10,323 nt of DNA, taken from assembly GCA_015501595.1 (NCBI GenBank), contig JADNRX010001379.1, forward strand, positions 1 to 10,323. The letters run 5' to 3'. The DNA is from Hymenopellis radicata (taxonomy: Eukaryota; Basidiomycota; Agaricomycetes; Agaricales; Physalacriaceae). Positions 1-8,000 of this stretch are shown piece by piece. The position numbers were made by a program, and so were the translations under genes. The notes under the pieces are model-generated. The model was not told where the DNA came from and searched no databases. It saw only the letters and a program-made list of their open reading frames with translations. Numbering within the stretch: the stretch's first letter is position 1; each line of letters opens with the position of its first letter.

Positions 1-617
1 GTACCAGTCTTGGAGGAGAACCTTATGGGGATTGCTAGTCTACTGACGCCTGCTACGACGTTTGACGGTGCGGTTCCCATTCTTTCCGTCATCGCCGTCT
101 GCTGACGTATGATTTCTTCTCATTACAGAAATGTTGACTTTCTCCGATAACGGTGATAACGCCTCGGTGGACATGTTGTTGGCGACATTTACGGCCAGGA
201 CTACTCCAAGCTCGGCTTAAAGTCGACGATGATCGCCAGTTCATTCGGAAAAGTGTTCAAGAAGGGCGGCGAGAAGACCAAGTTTTCTCCAGAGGACATC
301 AGCAGGAGTCTTCTGTACGCCGTCTCCAATAACATTGGCCAGATTGCGTATATGAACGCGGAGAAGTACAACTTGGAGCGAAATATATTTTGGGGGATGC
401 TTCATTCGGGGACACGCAGCGACTATCACGACGTTATCATACGCCATTCGGTTCTGGAGTAAAGGCACGAAACGGGCTCTGTTTCTGCGGCACGAAGGTT
501 TCCTGTGAGCACCCTAGCTTATCATACTGCTCGCCCTCTCATTTCTGTACTAGCGGCTCAATCGGCGCGTGGATTAAGCATATGAGAGGATGTAGATTAT
601 TGAATAATGAAATGTGA
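1..617 (+). pseudogene. Pantothenate kinase, C-terminal part, four frame breaks
   Basis: Pantothenate kinase phosphorylates pantothenate with ATP, the first step of coenzyme A synthesis, in the cytosol. The 5' end lies outside the window. Seen in order: G-T-S-L-G-G, T-L-W-G, SLLTPATTFDE, GDNASVDML, GDIYGQDYSKLGLKST, ASSFGKVF, FSPEDISRSLLYAVSNNIGQ, then [11 protein letters not shown] and a C-terminus ending LLNNEM at TGA 615-617. This is the eukaryotic (fungal/animal) PanK family order. Two GT-AG introns fit in phase: 68-128 (61 nt, restoring Glu) and 505-553 (49 nt, restoring Leu). The frame is broken by one missing base near 17-19, one near 28-30, one near 178-179, and one extra A near 380-382. 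No intron can explain these because they fall inside conserved motifs. It is either a decayed copy or a gene read through sequence errors; the enzyme is normally essential, so an intact copy would be expected if this is decay. The family call is firm; the pseudogene status is not. Confidence 0.82.
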
Positions 618-1161
618 GTGTGCCCTGTTGTTGCGATGTCCCGGTCTAACGTCAACGAGATCAGTGAGAAGTCTGGTTATAGTTAGAGACGCCTAGTACT
701 GAAGATGCCTCCCATACCTAAGTATGTACACCATTAATCACACGTATCATTATTGCCATTGCCACACGAAATCGTTTAGATTATCGAAAACACCCACGGT
801 GACTGCCAGCTACATCCACTGTCCTGGAGCGAACGGGATGTGAATCGACTTTTATGCTGCACACGTCGCGATTATCGTATGGAGATTGTGACGGTATCCA
901 AGAGCTGGAATCTCCAGGTGAATGTACGTGAGATAGAAGATATGGGCAATAGTCAGGAAGGCGCTTCGGTACATGACGTCTCCAAGAACCCTCCCGGCAA
1001 CTTGACGTGCAACGGAACCAGCTCGTTGTCTGCTAGCAGTCAGAACAAGTAGAGCTATTCTAGCGATATTTGTGAGTAACTCCATACTCATTTACTCGCT
1101 CATTGCCATCCACAGCTGCAATCTTACCGAACATATTGAACACGCCGGCGTCATCTTTGCA

Positions 1162-1173
1162 TTCAATATTGAA
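1162..1173. repeat. 12-bp perfect palindrome
   Basis: TTCAATATTGAA reads the same on both strands. Its right half, ATATTGAACA (1166-1175), is also repeated directly at about 1133-1142. It sits in gene-free DNA and could be a dimeric protein-binding site or chance; no function can be assigned. Confidence 0.4.
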
Positions 1174-2269
1174 CAACCCCATTCATTCAACGGAGGAGCG
1201 CTCTCTACCAGTCTCGACTCGTAAAGCCTTGCGCGTCGCAACTTCCGGCTTGCTTCTGCAATGATGGTAACGAAGGTGTTCTACACGATGCACGATTTCA
1301 CACAACTTTCAAACCTTACCCTTATCACCCAAACAGAGGACCCGAAGGGCACAAATGGGACAATAGAACGAGTGGCAACGTTCAATGTCTTTTGGAAGAC
1401 TAGAAGTAACCCGACTTGGCATTCCTGACTTCTGGATTCGCATGTTCTCACAGCCCGCGGTCAGCAGTCGCGTTCAGTTGCCACGAATTGACGGTAGTCG
1501 TGCGAAAGTCTGGTTCGTCGTATTTTCCTAGTTATTCTTTTGACGAACGTTTTGTCTAGAATATGCTCTAGTACTTGAAAGCTTATTCCGGGCGCAGCTT
1601 CCGGTATTTACGCCGGACGTATCACCGTCAAGTTATTACCTGGCGCTATCCCCAAGTCATCCGCATTCGCCAGATTTGAGCATTGATGCGTTCTATCTAT
1701 CAACCTAGTATACCCACGCCCGGAACAGCTATGCTTAGCTGCACGATGCGATCTAAAAGGACCTCTTGTTGACCGAGACCCAGCAACCCTGCACCGATCC
1801 GTGACCAAATAAATATACGTGTCAAACGTTGATTGCCATATTCTGCAATGCGGTACTGGTTTGCTATCAACAAATGTCGAGACTGTTCACAGCCGATGAT
1901 GGCCGCAGGTACATGGAATACCCCCAGCCGACAAGCTTGAGAAAGCGCTGCATCTGCGATTTGTCCCCTCGTTTGCGAGCAACTCGGGGCTGTTGGATCG
2001 CATGCGATGTTGCCTTGACGGCAAGTCAGCACGAATGACGAGGAGTATGATTGCTATTATCCTGTATGGAGAAATGCCGCATGGAAAATTAAGGGCTAAC
2101 GAATACGAAGTATCGTCTGATTTAGCATCGAGAGCTGTACAGCCTGTAGAAAATGGGGAGTGTACACAGAGGAGATGAAATGGAGTACGATAGGGAGAGT
2201 GAGACATGGAATTGAATCTGGGGAGACGTAAATGGCGGGGATGGATCGATGTTCTGAATCCCGTGTGAA

Positions 2270-2396
2270 CTTTTATTAAATTTCTGTAATCTTTAGACCA
2301 TATCATCTCTGTTTGTCATCTTAGACGGCTCTTTCTACATACGTCCATTCTGCCCATTGCTGTTGCCCGTCCTCGTCGTCCTGTCTGTATTCGCCA
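2270..2396 (+). promoter_or_regulatory. Putative promoter of the homeodomain gene
   Basis: An A/T-rich patch around 2270-2293 is followed by about 95 bases rich in C and T running up to the ATG at 2397. Such pyrimidine-rich leaders upstream of the start codon are common in filamentous fungal genes. No TATA box is clear. The call rests on composition and position only. Confidence 0.35.
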
Positions 2397-4002
2397 ATGC
2401 CGCCTGTCGCGTCTACGGACAGGCCCAAGAAGCCTCGTAACCGGCACTCACCCCATCAGCTCGCTGCACTGAATGAGCTGTATGAAAGGGATGAGCATCC
2501 GGCGCTGGAAGTAAGGACGTCTTTGGCAGACCGGCTGGGAATGTACGCTTTTTGATTCCAGTCACCGTTCAGCATTGACCTTTGTCTTGCTTTGCCAGGA
2601 GACAAAGACCGTCAACTCTTGGTTCCAAAACAAACGGGCAAGCACAAAGAAAAGGACTGTTTCGTCAAAGAGCGTTGCTCATCACGCTGCACGTATAAAT
2701 TCCTCTCGTCCGTCCCATTCATCTTCAACCTCGTCCACGCCTCGTCCCTCTGAATCGGGTGACTATCCCGACGACGACTACCCCGACAGCCACCAGCATC
2801 ACTTGCCCGACGACAGTCACTCTTGGCCATCCTACCAGACTGCCGATCCAGAACACAATCTTCTTTCAGAAACCGAATCAATGGCCCGCCGTCTCCGCCT
2901 TCGTCCCTCTGCTGAACAGAAAGAGGCCCTCCGAAAAGCATACGTCGAAAACCCCAATCCATCCAGCGACCAGCGTCAAGCATTGGCCGATTCAGTTGGA
3001 ATGTGCGTACCCATATCCCGACTTTTCGACGATCGCGCATATTAATTTCCGATTTCCATTTTAGGCGTTATCAAGGAGTCAGCGAGTGGTTCCAAAAGCA
3101 GCCTTCCACTTTGAAAAACTCGGAAGAGGAGCCCGAGCTGCTGCTTACTGCCCCAGTCCAACCAGATGCAGAGCCACGAAACATCCCTTGCTTTCCCTCC
3201 TCCAAGTAAACATCCATCCTTAGGTCTGCCTCCGCCAACCAGCACCCCTCGCTTGCATTATCTAGGCCACGGCGTTCCCCGAGTGTTCATTCATCGAATC
3301 CTGATGAATCGTCTCCTTCAAAACGATCCTCCAGAAGGAGCAACACTCCTTACAGCATGTCAATCACGCATGAGACGGGCTCGTCCTGAGCGCATCAGCT
3401 CGACGCCCTAAAGGATCTCTTCATCAAGAACCCCACTCCCACTATTGAACAACGCACTGCTCTTGCTCTTGAAATCGGAATGTATGTTTCACCGCCTTGT
3501 CCGTCTGATCCCCAATCATTCTCACGTTTCGCAGGGACCTCGGTAAGGTGACCAACTGGTTCCGCAATCTCCGCCAGACGTCTCGCCGACGTGCTAAGAA
3601 GAACGAGGATGATGATGACGATTATGGGTATTCCTATCCTCATCGAACGGACTCTGCGAATGTGTCGCGCTCCACGACGCCATCGACCGAGTTTGATGAC
3701 CATGAGCGTATGGATCAGGATTATGATGAAGACTCTCATATGGCAGGGCCTCATTCGGACGTGGGTAGCGATGATGAGTATCAGGAGGCCGTAACCCCGT
3801 CTCCGCCACCATCACCTCTGCCTCCCAAGACAAAGCCGAAGAGAGATCCGAAGCTCCGCGACATCGACTCGACCTCACTAGTCTGAGTGCATTAGCGCTT
3901 GATTATGCTGAAGGCGAGAAGGCTGCAATGAAGTTTTCCAGCGGAATTAAATTCGAAGACGCGCTCCTACTTGTCAGTTTCTCGCAGCAATATGTCCACT
4001 AA
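2397..4002 (+). CDS. Triple-homeodomain protein, five exons, frame disturbed
   Basis: Likely a nuclear DNA-binding regulator of about 460 residues. The start ATG (2397) lies 10 residues before homeodomain 1. HD1, residues ~11-68: helix 1 HQLAALNELYERDEHP, helix 2 RTSLADRLGM, helix 3 TVNSWFQNKR, with Asn51 and Arg53 present (homeodomain numbering). A Ser/Pro/Asp-rich linker follows. HD2, ~145-202: AEQKEALRKAYVENPNP, DQRQALADSVGM, GVSEWFQKQP, lacking Asn51 and Arg53. HD3, ~265-324: HQLDALKDLFIKNPTP, EQRTALALEIGM, KVTNWFRNLR, then a basic RRRAKK and an acidic EDDDDD run. Introns: 2543-2598, 3003-3064, 3206-3265 and 3482-3534. The first, second and fourth fall at the same Gly-Met in each domain (AT|G). 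The 3206-3265 intron removes an in-frame TAA. Breaks: intron 1 leaves the frame one base short, a TGA at 3387-3389 precedes HD3, and near 3866 the frame must change to reach a plausible tail (LTSLSALALDYAEG, ending at TAA 4000-4002). Three homeodomains in one chain is the striking point. No mating-type role is evident. Confidence 0.78.
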
Positions 4003-4397
4003 TTTGTGCGTCGTTCTTTTTCGTCGATATTGACCATCTGACAACTATCGCAGATATCTGAATCGCATTTTAACATTTAAAACACGGCGCCTTGTCGTCT
4101 CGGGGACGAGCGACAATCATGTCTCTATTTTACCTTTGTCTAATCGTCTCTTCGTTTTGCATCTCACTTACATTTGTGTTTACTACCATCCACGATTCTG
4201 CTTGTGTCATAAATCGCATCCCCTCTCCCCAACTCTGTCTGTCCACCCGCTTTCGTTCCGTTTTGTTACGTGGAGTCTGCTTTTCTCGTCGTCCCCCATT
4301 GTAGCATGTTGGAACCAAAAATGTGATTTTACAGTAATGCTTGTAAATTTTCGATATACCCGATGTTTAACGTACATGCAGTTCAGTTAAATTTCCT
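4003..4397 (+). other. Probable 3' UTR and spacer of the homeodomain gene
   Basis: The stretch after the homeodomain stop is rich in T and C, with runs such as TTCTTTTTCG and CCCCTCTCCCC, followed from about 4310 by A/T-rich sequence. Open frames here give low-complexity Ser/Leu/Phe/Cys peptides typical of read-through of pyrimidine-rich DNA. No gene or RNA structure is seen. Confidence 0.4.
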
Positions 4398-4838
4398 TCA
4401 GGAGAGATTATTGAATGGTCTTGAGGCCATTCCAGATTCTGCCCGCTGACCTACATGCCTCTGTGCCGATATGCCGGGCGATAAGTTGAGCAGCGGAGAT
4501 CGAATTTGGTGAATCTTCTACCACTCAAGTACGCGCTTCACCCTTTCTTCACTGTGCACATTCATCTGATACCCAAGAGCAAGTTCTACACCAGGGATAA
4601 CACCCAATTCGTTTGGTCGTACAGCTGTTTGTTGTACGTATTTGAAGGACTCGACAGCTTGAGAACAAGCTTATGTAGAAGGAAGTCGCGCGTCTTGTTC
4701 GCTCACGATGACCACCAGCGCTCGAATGTTTTCTTCCGCCCTTCCAATCCCCTCTACCAGCTTACACCCGGGTTCTCGGCTGCCTCTGGCGATTCGTTTT
4801 GCCCTCCACGTCCTTGTGTGGCGCATCACTGAAACCAT
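4398..4838 (-). pseudogene. Degenerate protein-like frame, unknown family
   Basis: Read on the minus strand from ATG 4838-4836, one frame runs 147 codons to TGA at 4400-4398 with only two internal stops, TAA (4673-4671) and TAG (4520-4518). The peptide looks protein-like on both sides of each stop: LVEGIGRAEENIRALVVIVS, EQDARLPST, then VESFKYVQQTAVRP, NELGVIPGVELALGYQMNVH, SEERVKRVLEW, and KIHQIRSPLLNLSPGIS. The charged and hydrophobic residues alternate as in alpha-helices. I do not recognise the family. It points towards the homeodomain gene (convergent). The plus strand also carries an open frame here (4506-4832), but that peptide has an unnatural composition. It is either a relic with two nonsense changes or an exon of a gene whose splice sites I could not place. 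Confidence 0.35.
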
Positions 4839-5185
4839 CTCGCTCGCCCCAGGGTCATGCTCTCAGCCGTGACCCCAAACCACGTTGTATCGTTGGCACG
4901 GTCCCACCATCGTCACTTAGCTTGGTGTTCAATTTCGCTCGAACTTGTCGGACACCAGGCTCTACTTGTGGACGCCACGGAGGCTTTTTACATTTATTTG
5001 GCATTTATCACAACGAAGCACCGCTACGCGCAGAACCAACGCTAATCCATTCACTGTCATTCTCGTTGAGAAGGAGGTGCCACAAACAGGAGGGATTGAT
5101 TCTTATTGATACGCATCAACCGCGATCAACCAGTCCCAACGGAAAGTTCACTTTTGAGTATTGGAACGCCACATCGGAATGGGGA

Positions 5186-5199
5186 TGATTGATTGATTG
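5186..5199. repeat. TGAT tetranucleotide microsatellite
   Basis: The unit TGAT/GATT is repeated about three and a half times in tandem. It is a short simple repeat in non-coding DNA. Confidence 0.6.
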
Positions 5200-5344
5200 C
5201 ATTTACTGTCGAGCATCTTCGAAATTTTGAACGCCGGTGGACGTCTGTGACGTGCGCAGAGCGCTTCGTCGTTCCTTGGTCAGTTACCTTGGTGAAGACG
5301 ACGGAATTCTGGGCACCCGGCGACATTGGACGATGTTAAATAGA

Positions 5345-5360
5345 CGAGCGGCGAGCGGCG
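5345..5360. repeat. Tandem CGAGCGG duplication
   Basis: CGAGCGG occurs twice back to back, giving a small GC-rich tandem repeat. It lies in gene-free DNA with no evident role. Confidence 0.45.
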
Positions 5361-6197
5361 TGCAAAGTTGAAACCAGGTTCAGTATCTTCTGGCCGCTGT
5401 CTATTCATCGCTTTCAGTTCGTTCCGAATGTCAGAACTGTGGAGATTCCAATTCTATTGGGTTCCCTTCTCGCCGCTGTTACCGACGCGAAGTGCCTTAT
5501 AAAGGGAATGAGCGCTCGGACGCATACTTATAGCGTCTCGGTTTGAGGGTGCAGATCAACGGTTGCGGTTCTAAAGGGGCTCCTTACAATAGGACAATAA
5601 GTACGGTCGACTCCGATCCGGTTCTGCAGGGGCGTTAGGTCAAGTAAGATCTGGTCGGAGATAGTGACGCTCAACCTTGTCCATGACCATCATCACACGG
5701 TTCTCGAGGCTCACAGGTCACCGTACTGGGGTTCTGTAAATTCTGCGGTACTTTTCTATGCTGTCCTCTGCCACTGACGGGGGTATATCGATTTCTGGTT
5801 CCTTCCAAATTCTGGCCCCACCAAGCCTCCCGGCGTTCCCCATGAGTGCGATTCGGAAGCTTGTGCTCTAGTAACCGCTACGGCTACTTGGGAAATGGGA
5901 GCACGATTACGTGTGATGATGGGCAGTCTGCGTCGACGCTGTTCGCAAGAGACAATGAATGTCTACGGCCGGCAGGGCGCCACAGCGTGGCCGGCGGGCA
6001 CCGAATGGACTCGCCCTACAGAAAGCATCCAGTCGGCGACAGTTCGCAGAACACTGGAGGGCCGAAATCTTTTGCTTCCAACGTCGCTTAAGCCGCGGAA
6101 GGTTCACGTCATGTCATCATTACGGCCTTCGCGTTCTCGGGCCAAATAAGGCGATCCATCTGCCAGTCTTTTCTTCTGCTTCCGGTGGTCATGCTCG

Positions 6198-6205
6198 TAT
6201 ATATA
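6198..6205 (+). promoter_or_regulatory. TATA box of the F-box-like gene
   Basis: TATATATA ends 47 bases before the ATG at 6253 and is followed by a C/T-rich leader. Spacing and sequence fit a fungal core promoter with a short 5' leader. Its presence argues for the 6253 start over the Met codons further upstream in the same frame. Confidence 0.6.
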
Positions 6206-6252
6206 CGCCCGCTAACAAAGCCTACCTGTTTGGCTCTCCCTCATTGTCCACG

Positions 6253-7220
6253 ATGGCCTCTTCGTCCGTCGTCACCTCGCGATCTACCCTCATGCATGCA
6301 GCCCTTGCCTATCTCTCCGACGAAATTCGCACCGTCGACCAGGCCATTGTCGCGCGTTCGACTCTCCCCAGCACCGTTATATCGCGCTCTCAGTTCCTTT
6401 CATTGCCCCCAGAACTTCTTTCCATAATCCGCTCTCATCTCCTGCTCGCTATCACCGCTCAGCTCATGGACCGTTCAGCGTCCGCGCTAAAGCGCTATGA
6501 ATCGACCCTGCGCGTGCTGCTCTGCCCAGAATGCATAGCGTACAACCAGGACGTCTACGGCAAGGACGTGTGGAGCTGGGAGCAGTTCTCCGGTGCTTGC
6601 GGGTGCCTGCAGCGGGGGTGGAGAGTCAAGAACGTCTCCGTGACACAGCCTATTTCGTCCACCATAAATCCCAAACAGTTCATCGATCGGTTCCACTGGC
6701 TAGAGTACTACCTCTCCCGAAAATCGCTGCGTTTCCTGCGTGGCCGGGCTTCATCGCCCAAGCGGTCGCCCGAGATCATTTGGGACGCTGTTTCGGTGGT
6801 TCTGGAGGATTTCAACTGCAAACTCGTCCATGCGAAGGAGCGGCGACGGCGGCTACTTTGTCGGGACGTCGTAGTCGTTCCGCGGGACGCTAACAGCGTT
6901 TCTGCGGAGGAGGACGCCGATGAATGGCTGAATGGGCTCATTTTGGATCGCGTGGATAGAGACCTTGGGCTTTCTGTCCATCATGTCAACTCTATCGAGG
7001 AGCCTCGTACGCTCTATCGCCTTCACCATCCCGTCCATACTACCCCTCCAACTATCAGAAGCTCGATGCCCGGAACTATGAGTTCGCCTTCGTGCAACCC
7101 ACACTTGATAGCATCGTCTCCTTACTAGCGACTCTCTTCGCCATTCCTGTTGCATGCACAACCCTCTTCCTTACCATCGTGTGCTTGTATTCTCGACCAG
7201 GCGCCTTCCGGGTTATGTGA
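6253..7220 (+). CDS. Hypothetical F-box-like protein, C-terminal frame break
   Basis: The start ATG at 6253 has A at -3 and G at +4 and lies just downstream of a TATA box. The main frame runs 291 residues to TAG 7126-7128. Seen: a helical N-terminus, then FLSLPPELLSIIRSHLL (residues ~47-63), which resembles the Leu-Pro-x-Glu-Leu core of an F-box. Next comes a Cys-rich stretch, CPECIAYNQDVYGKDVWSW and ACGCLQRGW (~95-125), then a mixed charged region with a basic run KERRRR. After ~7010-7037 the main-frame peptide becomes His/Pro/Thr-rich and unconvincing. The frame reached by losing one base instead gives YYPSNYQKLDARNYEFAF, then SIVSLLATLFAIPVACTTLF and LTIVCLYSRPG, ending at TGA 7218-7220. 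That tail carries one clear membrane helix. No phase-correct intron joins the two parts, so one base is probably missing. If the F-box motif is real it would suggest an SCF ubiquitin-ligase adaptor, but a membrane tail is unusual for one; function is unknown. Confidence 0.65.
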
Positions 7221-7442
7221 ACGGACCCATTCCATAGTTCTCCTTACGTTTGTAACGAACCTTTGCCTTGTTGTTATGATCCTTACGTTCTCCTGCTTTC
7301 GATGACTCTTTTGCATTCAGTTTTAGGAACCGCATTCACATCCCACATTCATATTTCCCTCGACATTGGTGTACACAACTTTCTCCATTTACTTACATGC
7401 TATACTTATTTTCCCCCCGGTCTTCGTATTTAAATATCAGCT

Positions 7443-7457
7443 TGTTACTAGGTAACA
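7443..7457. repeat. Inverted repeat TGTTAC-TAG-GTAACA
   Basis: Two perfect 6-bp arms are separated by 3 bases. It lies about 220 bp past the end of the F-box-like frame. It may be a protein-binding palindrome or a small-element remnant; no matching distant copy was seen. Confidence 0.45.
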
Positions 7458-7578
7458 GAATACACCGCTGAACAACTACATAGTGACACTGCCCGCGCGG
7501 ATTTTCGGGCTTCTTCTTCAAAGTGATCGGTGGCGCAACATCGACGGGGCCTCGGAGGCGCGGGGCCGCAAGTTAATT

Positions 7579-7683
7579 TCCGCCTCCCCGACTCGTGCTT
7601 TACACGAATCAGAAGGAGCGCCCCCGTGATACGAATTCAACGCCGTGACGTAGGGCGTGCAGGTTGACGAATCCCGAGGCGGA
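7579..7683. repeat. GC-rich imperfect inverted repeat
   Basis: TCCGCCTC at 7579-7586 is the reverse complement of GAGGCGGA at 7676-7683. Between them lies a small hairpin, TCGTG-CTTTA-CACGA, and a TGACGT core like a bZIP/CRE site near 7646. Just outside, GCCTC-G-GAGGC forms another hairpin. The arms are short and the structure may be chance in GC-rich DNA. Confidence 0.3.
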
Positions 7684-8000
7684 GGTTAGCTGCATAATCC
7701 AACAATTGATACCTGCGTTCTTCGCTATTGAGCCGACACGTAAAGTCATCGATTTCTCACATGGGGTTGACCTTGGAAGCGACTAGAAAACAAGTGTCAA
7801 AAACTCTTTTTTGATCCCCGGGATTGAGCTAACAACACAGTTAAACCACAAAGAGCCTCTGTGCACGCTGAGACTGAATATAGATCCGGTTGTTTAGAGT
7901 TTCTATGGTTCATATTCTCCGAAAAACGCGTGCCCGTGTGTATATGTAGTACAATTCTAGTTTCCGAAAAACCAGCTTGGGCCGGAGGCGAGATATTTAT

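Larger units (their letters stand above)
618..2396. other. Gene-poor intergenic region, 1.8 kb
   Basis: No gene is supported between the kinase fragment and the homeodomain gene. Short open frames occur on both strands. Three drew attention: a hydrophobic minus-strand frame at 852-1091, a 55-codon plus-strand frame starting at ATG 1261, and overlapping frames at 1700-2040. None shows a recognisable motif or a complete splice model. The minus frame at 852-1091 could follow a 68-nt GTAAGA...TAG intron (1060-1127) and resembles a membrane protein end, but the frame before that intron meets a stop quickly. The region also holds a 12-bp palindrome and a 10-bp direct repeat near 1131-1175. Decayed coding sequence is possible. 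Confidence 0.5.
4839..6197. other. Intergenic region without supported gene, 1.4 kb
   Basis: No convincing coding frame, tRNA or rRNA was found. It contains an isolated TATAAA (5498-5503), a short TGAT repeat and a duplicated GAGCGGC. Open frames starting between 5846 and 5959 run towards the F-box-like gene, but they give Arg/Pro/Ser-rich peptides and pass through its TATA box, so they are best read as promoter DNA. The part next to 4839 could hold earlier exons of the minus-strand relic, but no splice model could be closed. Confidence 0.45.
7221..8000. other. Convergent intergenic spacer, 0.8 kb
   Basis: This lies between the 3' ends of the F-box-like gene (+) and the E2 gene (-). The first ~220 bases are T/C-rich and look like 3' UTR. 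From about 7490 to 7690 it is GC-rich with several small inverted repeats. From about 7690 to 8000 it is A/T-richer and carries a 10-bp direct repeat TCCGAAAAAC (7918-7927 and 7963-7972). No coding frame, tRNA or mobile-element end could be supported. Confidence 0.5.

Noticed and set aside
1261..1428. 55-codon plus-strand ORF in the first spacer
   Set aside because: The peptide is not implausible, but it is short, isolated and without any recognised motif or promoter.
1700..2032. 110-codon minus-strand ORF and overlapping plus-strand frames
   Set aside because: No motif, no splice context and no clear strand preference; not distinguishable from chance.
2397..4002. Mating-type A (homeodomain) locus
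   Set aside because: The usual divergently transcribed HD1/HD2 gene pair and flanking mitochondrial intermediate peptidase gene are not seen, and three homeodomains in one gene do not fit either mating-type class.
4092..4390. Hydrophobic small ORFs after the homeodomain gene
   Set aside because: They arise from pyrimidine-rich 3' UTR-like DNA (Ser/Leu/Phe/Cys bias).
4506..4832. 108-codon plus-strand ORF
   Set aside because: Its peptide is rich in Phe/Tyr/Cys/Ser without pattern; the opposite strand reads as a much more natural protein, so this is taken as a shadow.
5959..6252. N-terminal extension of the F-box-like gene to an upstream Met
   Set aside because: The added peptide is Arg/Ser/Ala-rich and unstructured, and the TATA box and good start context at 6253 favour the later start.
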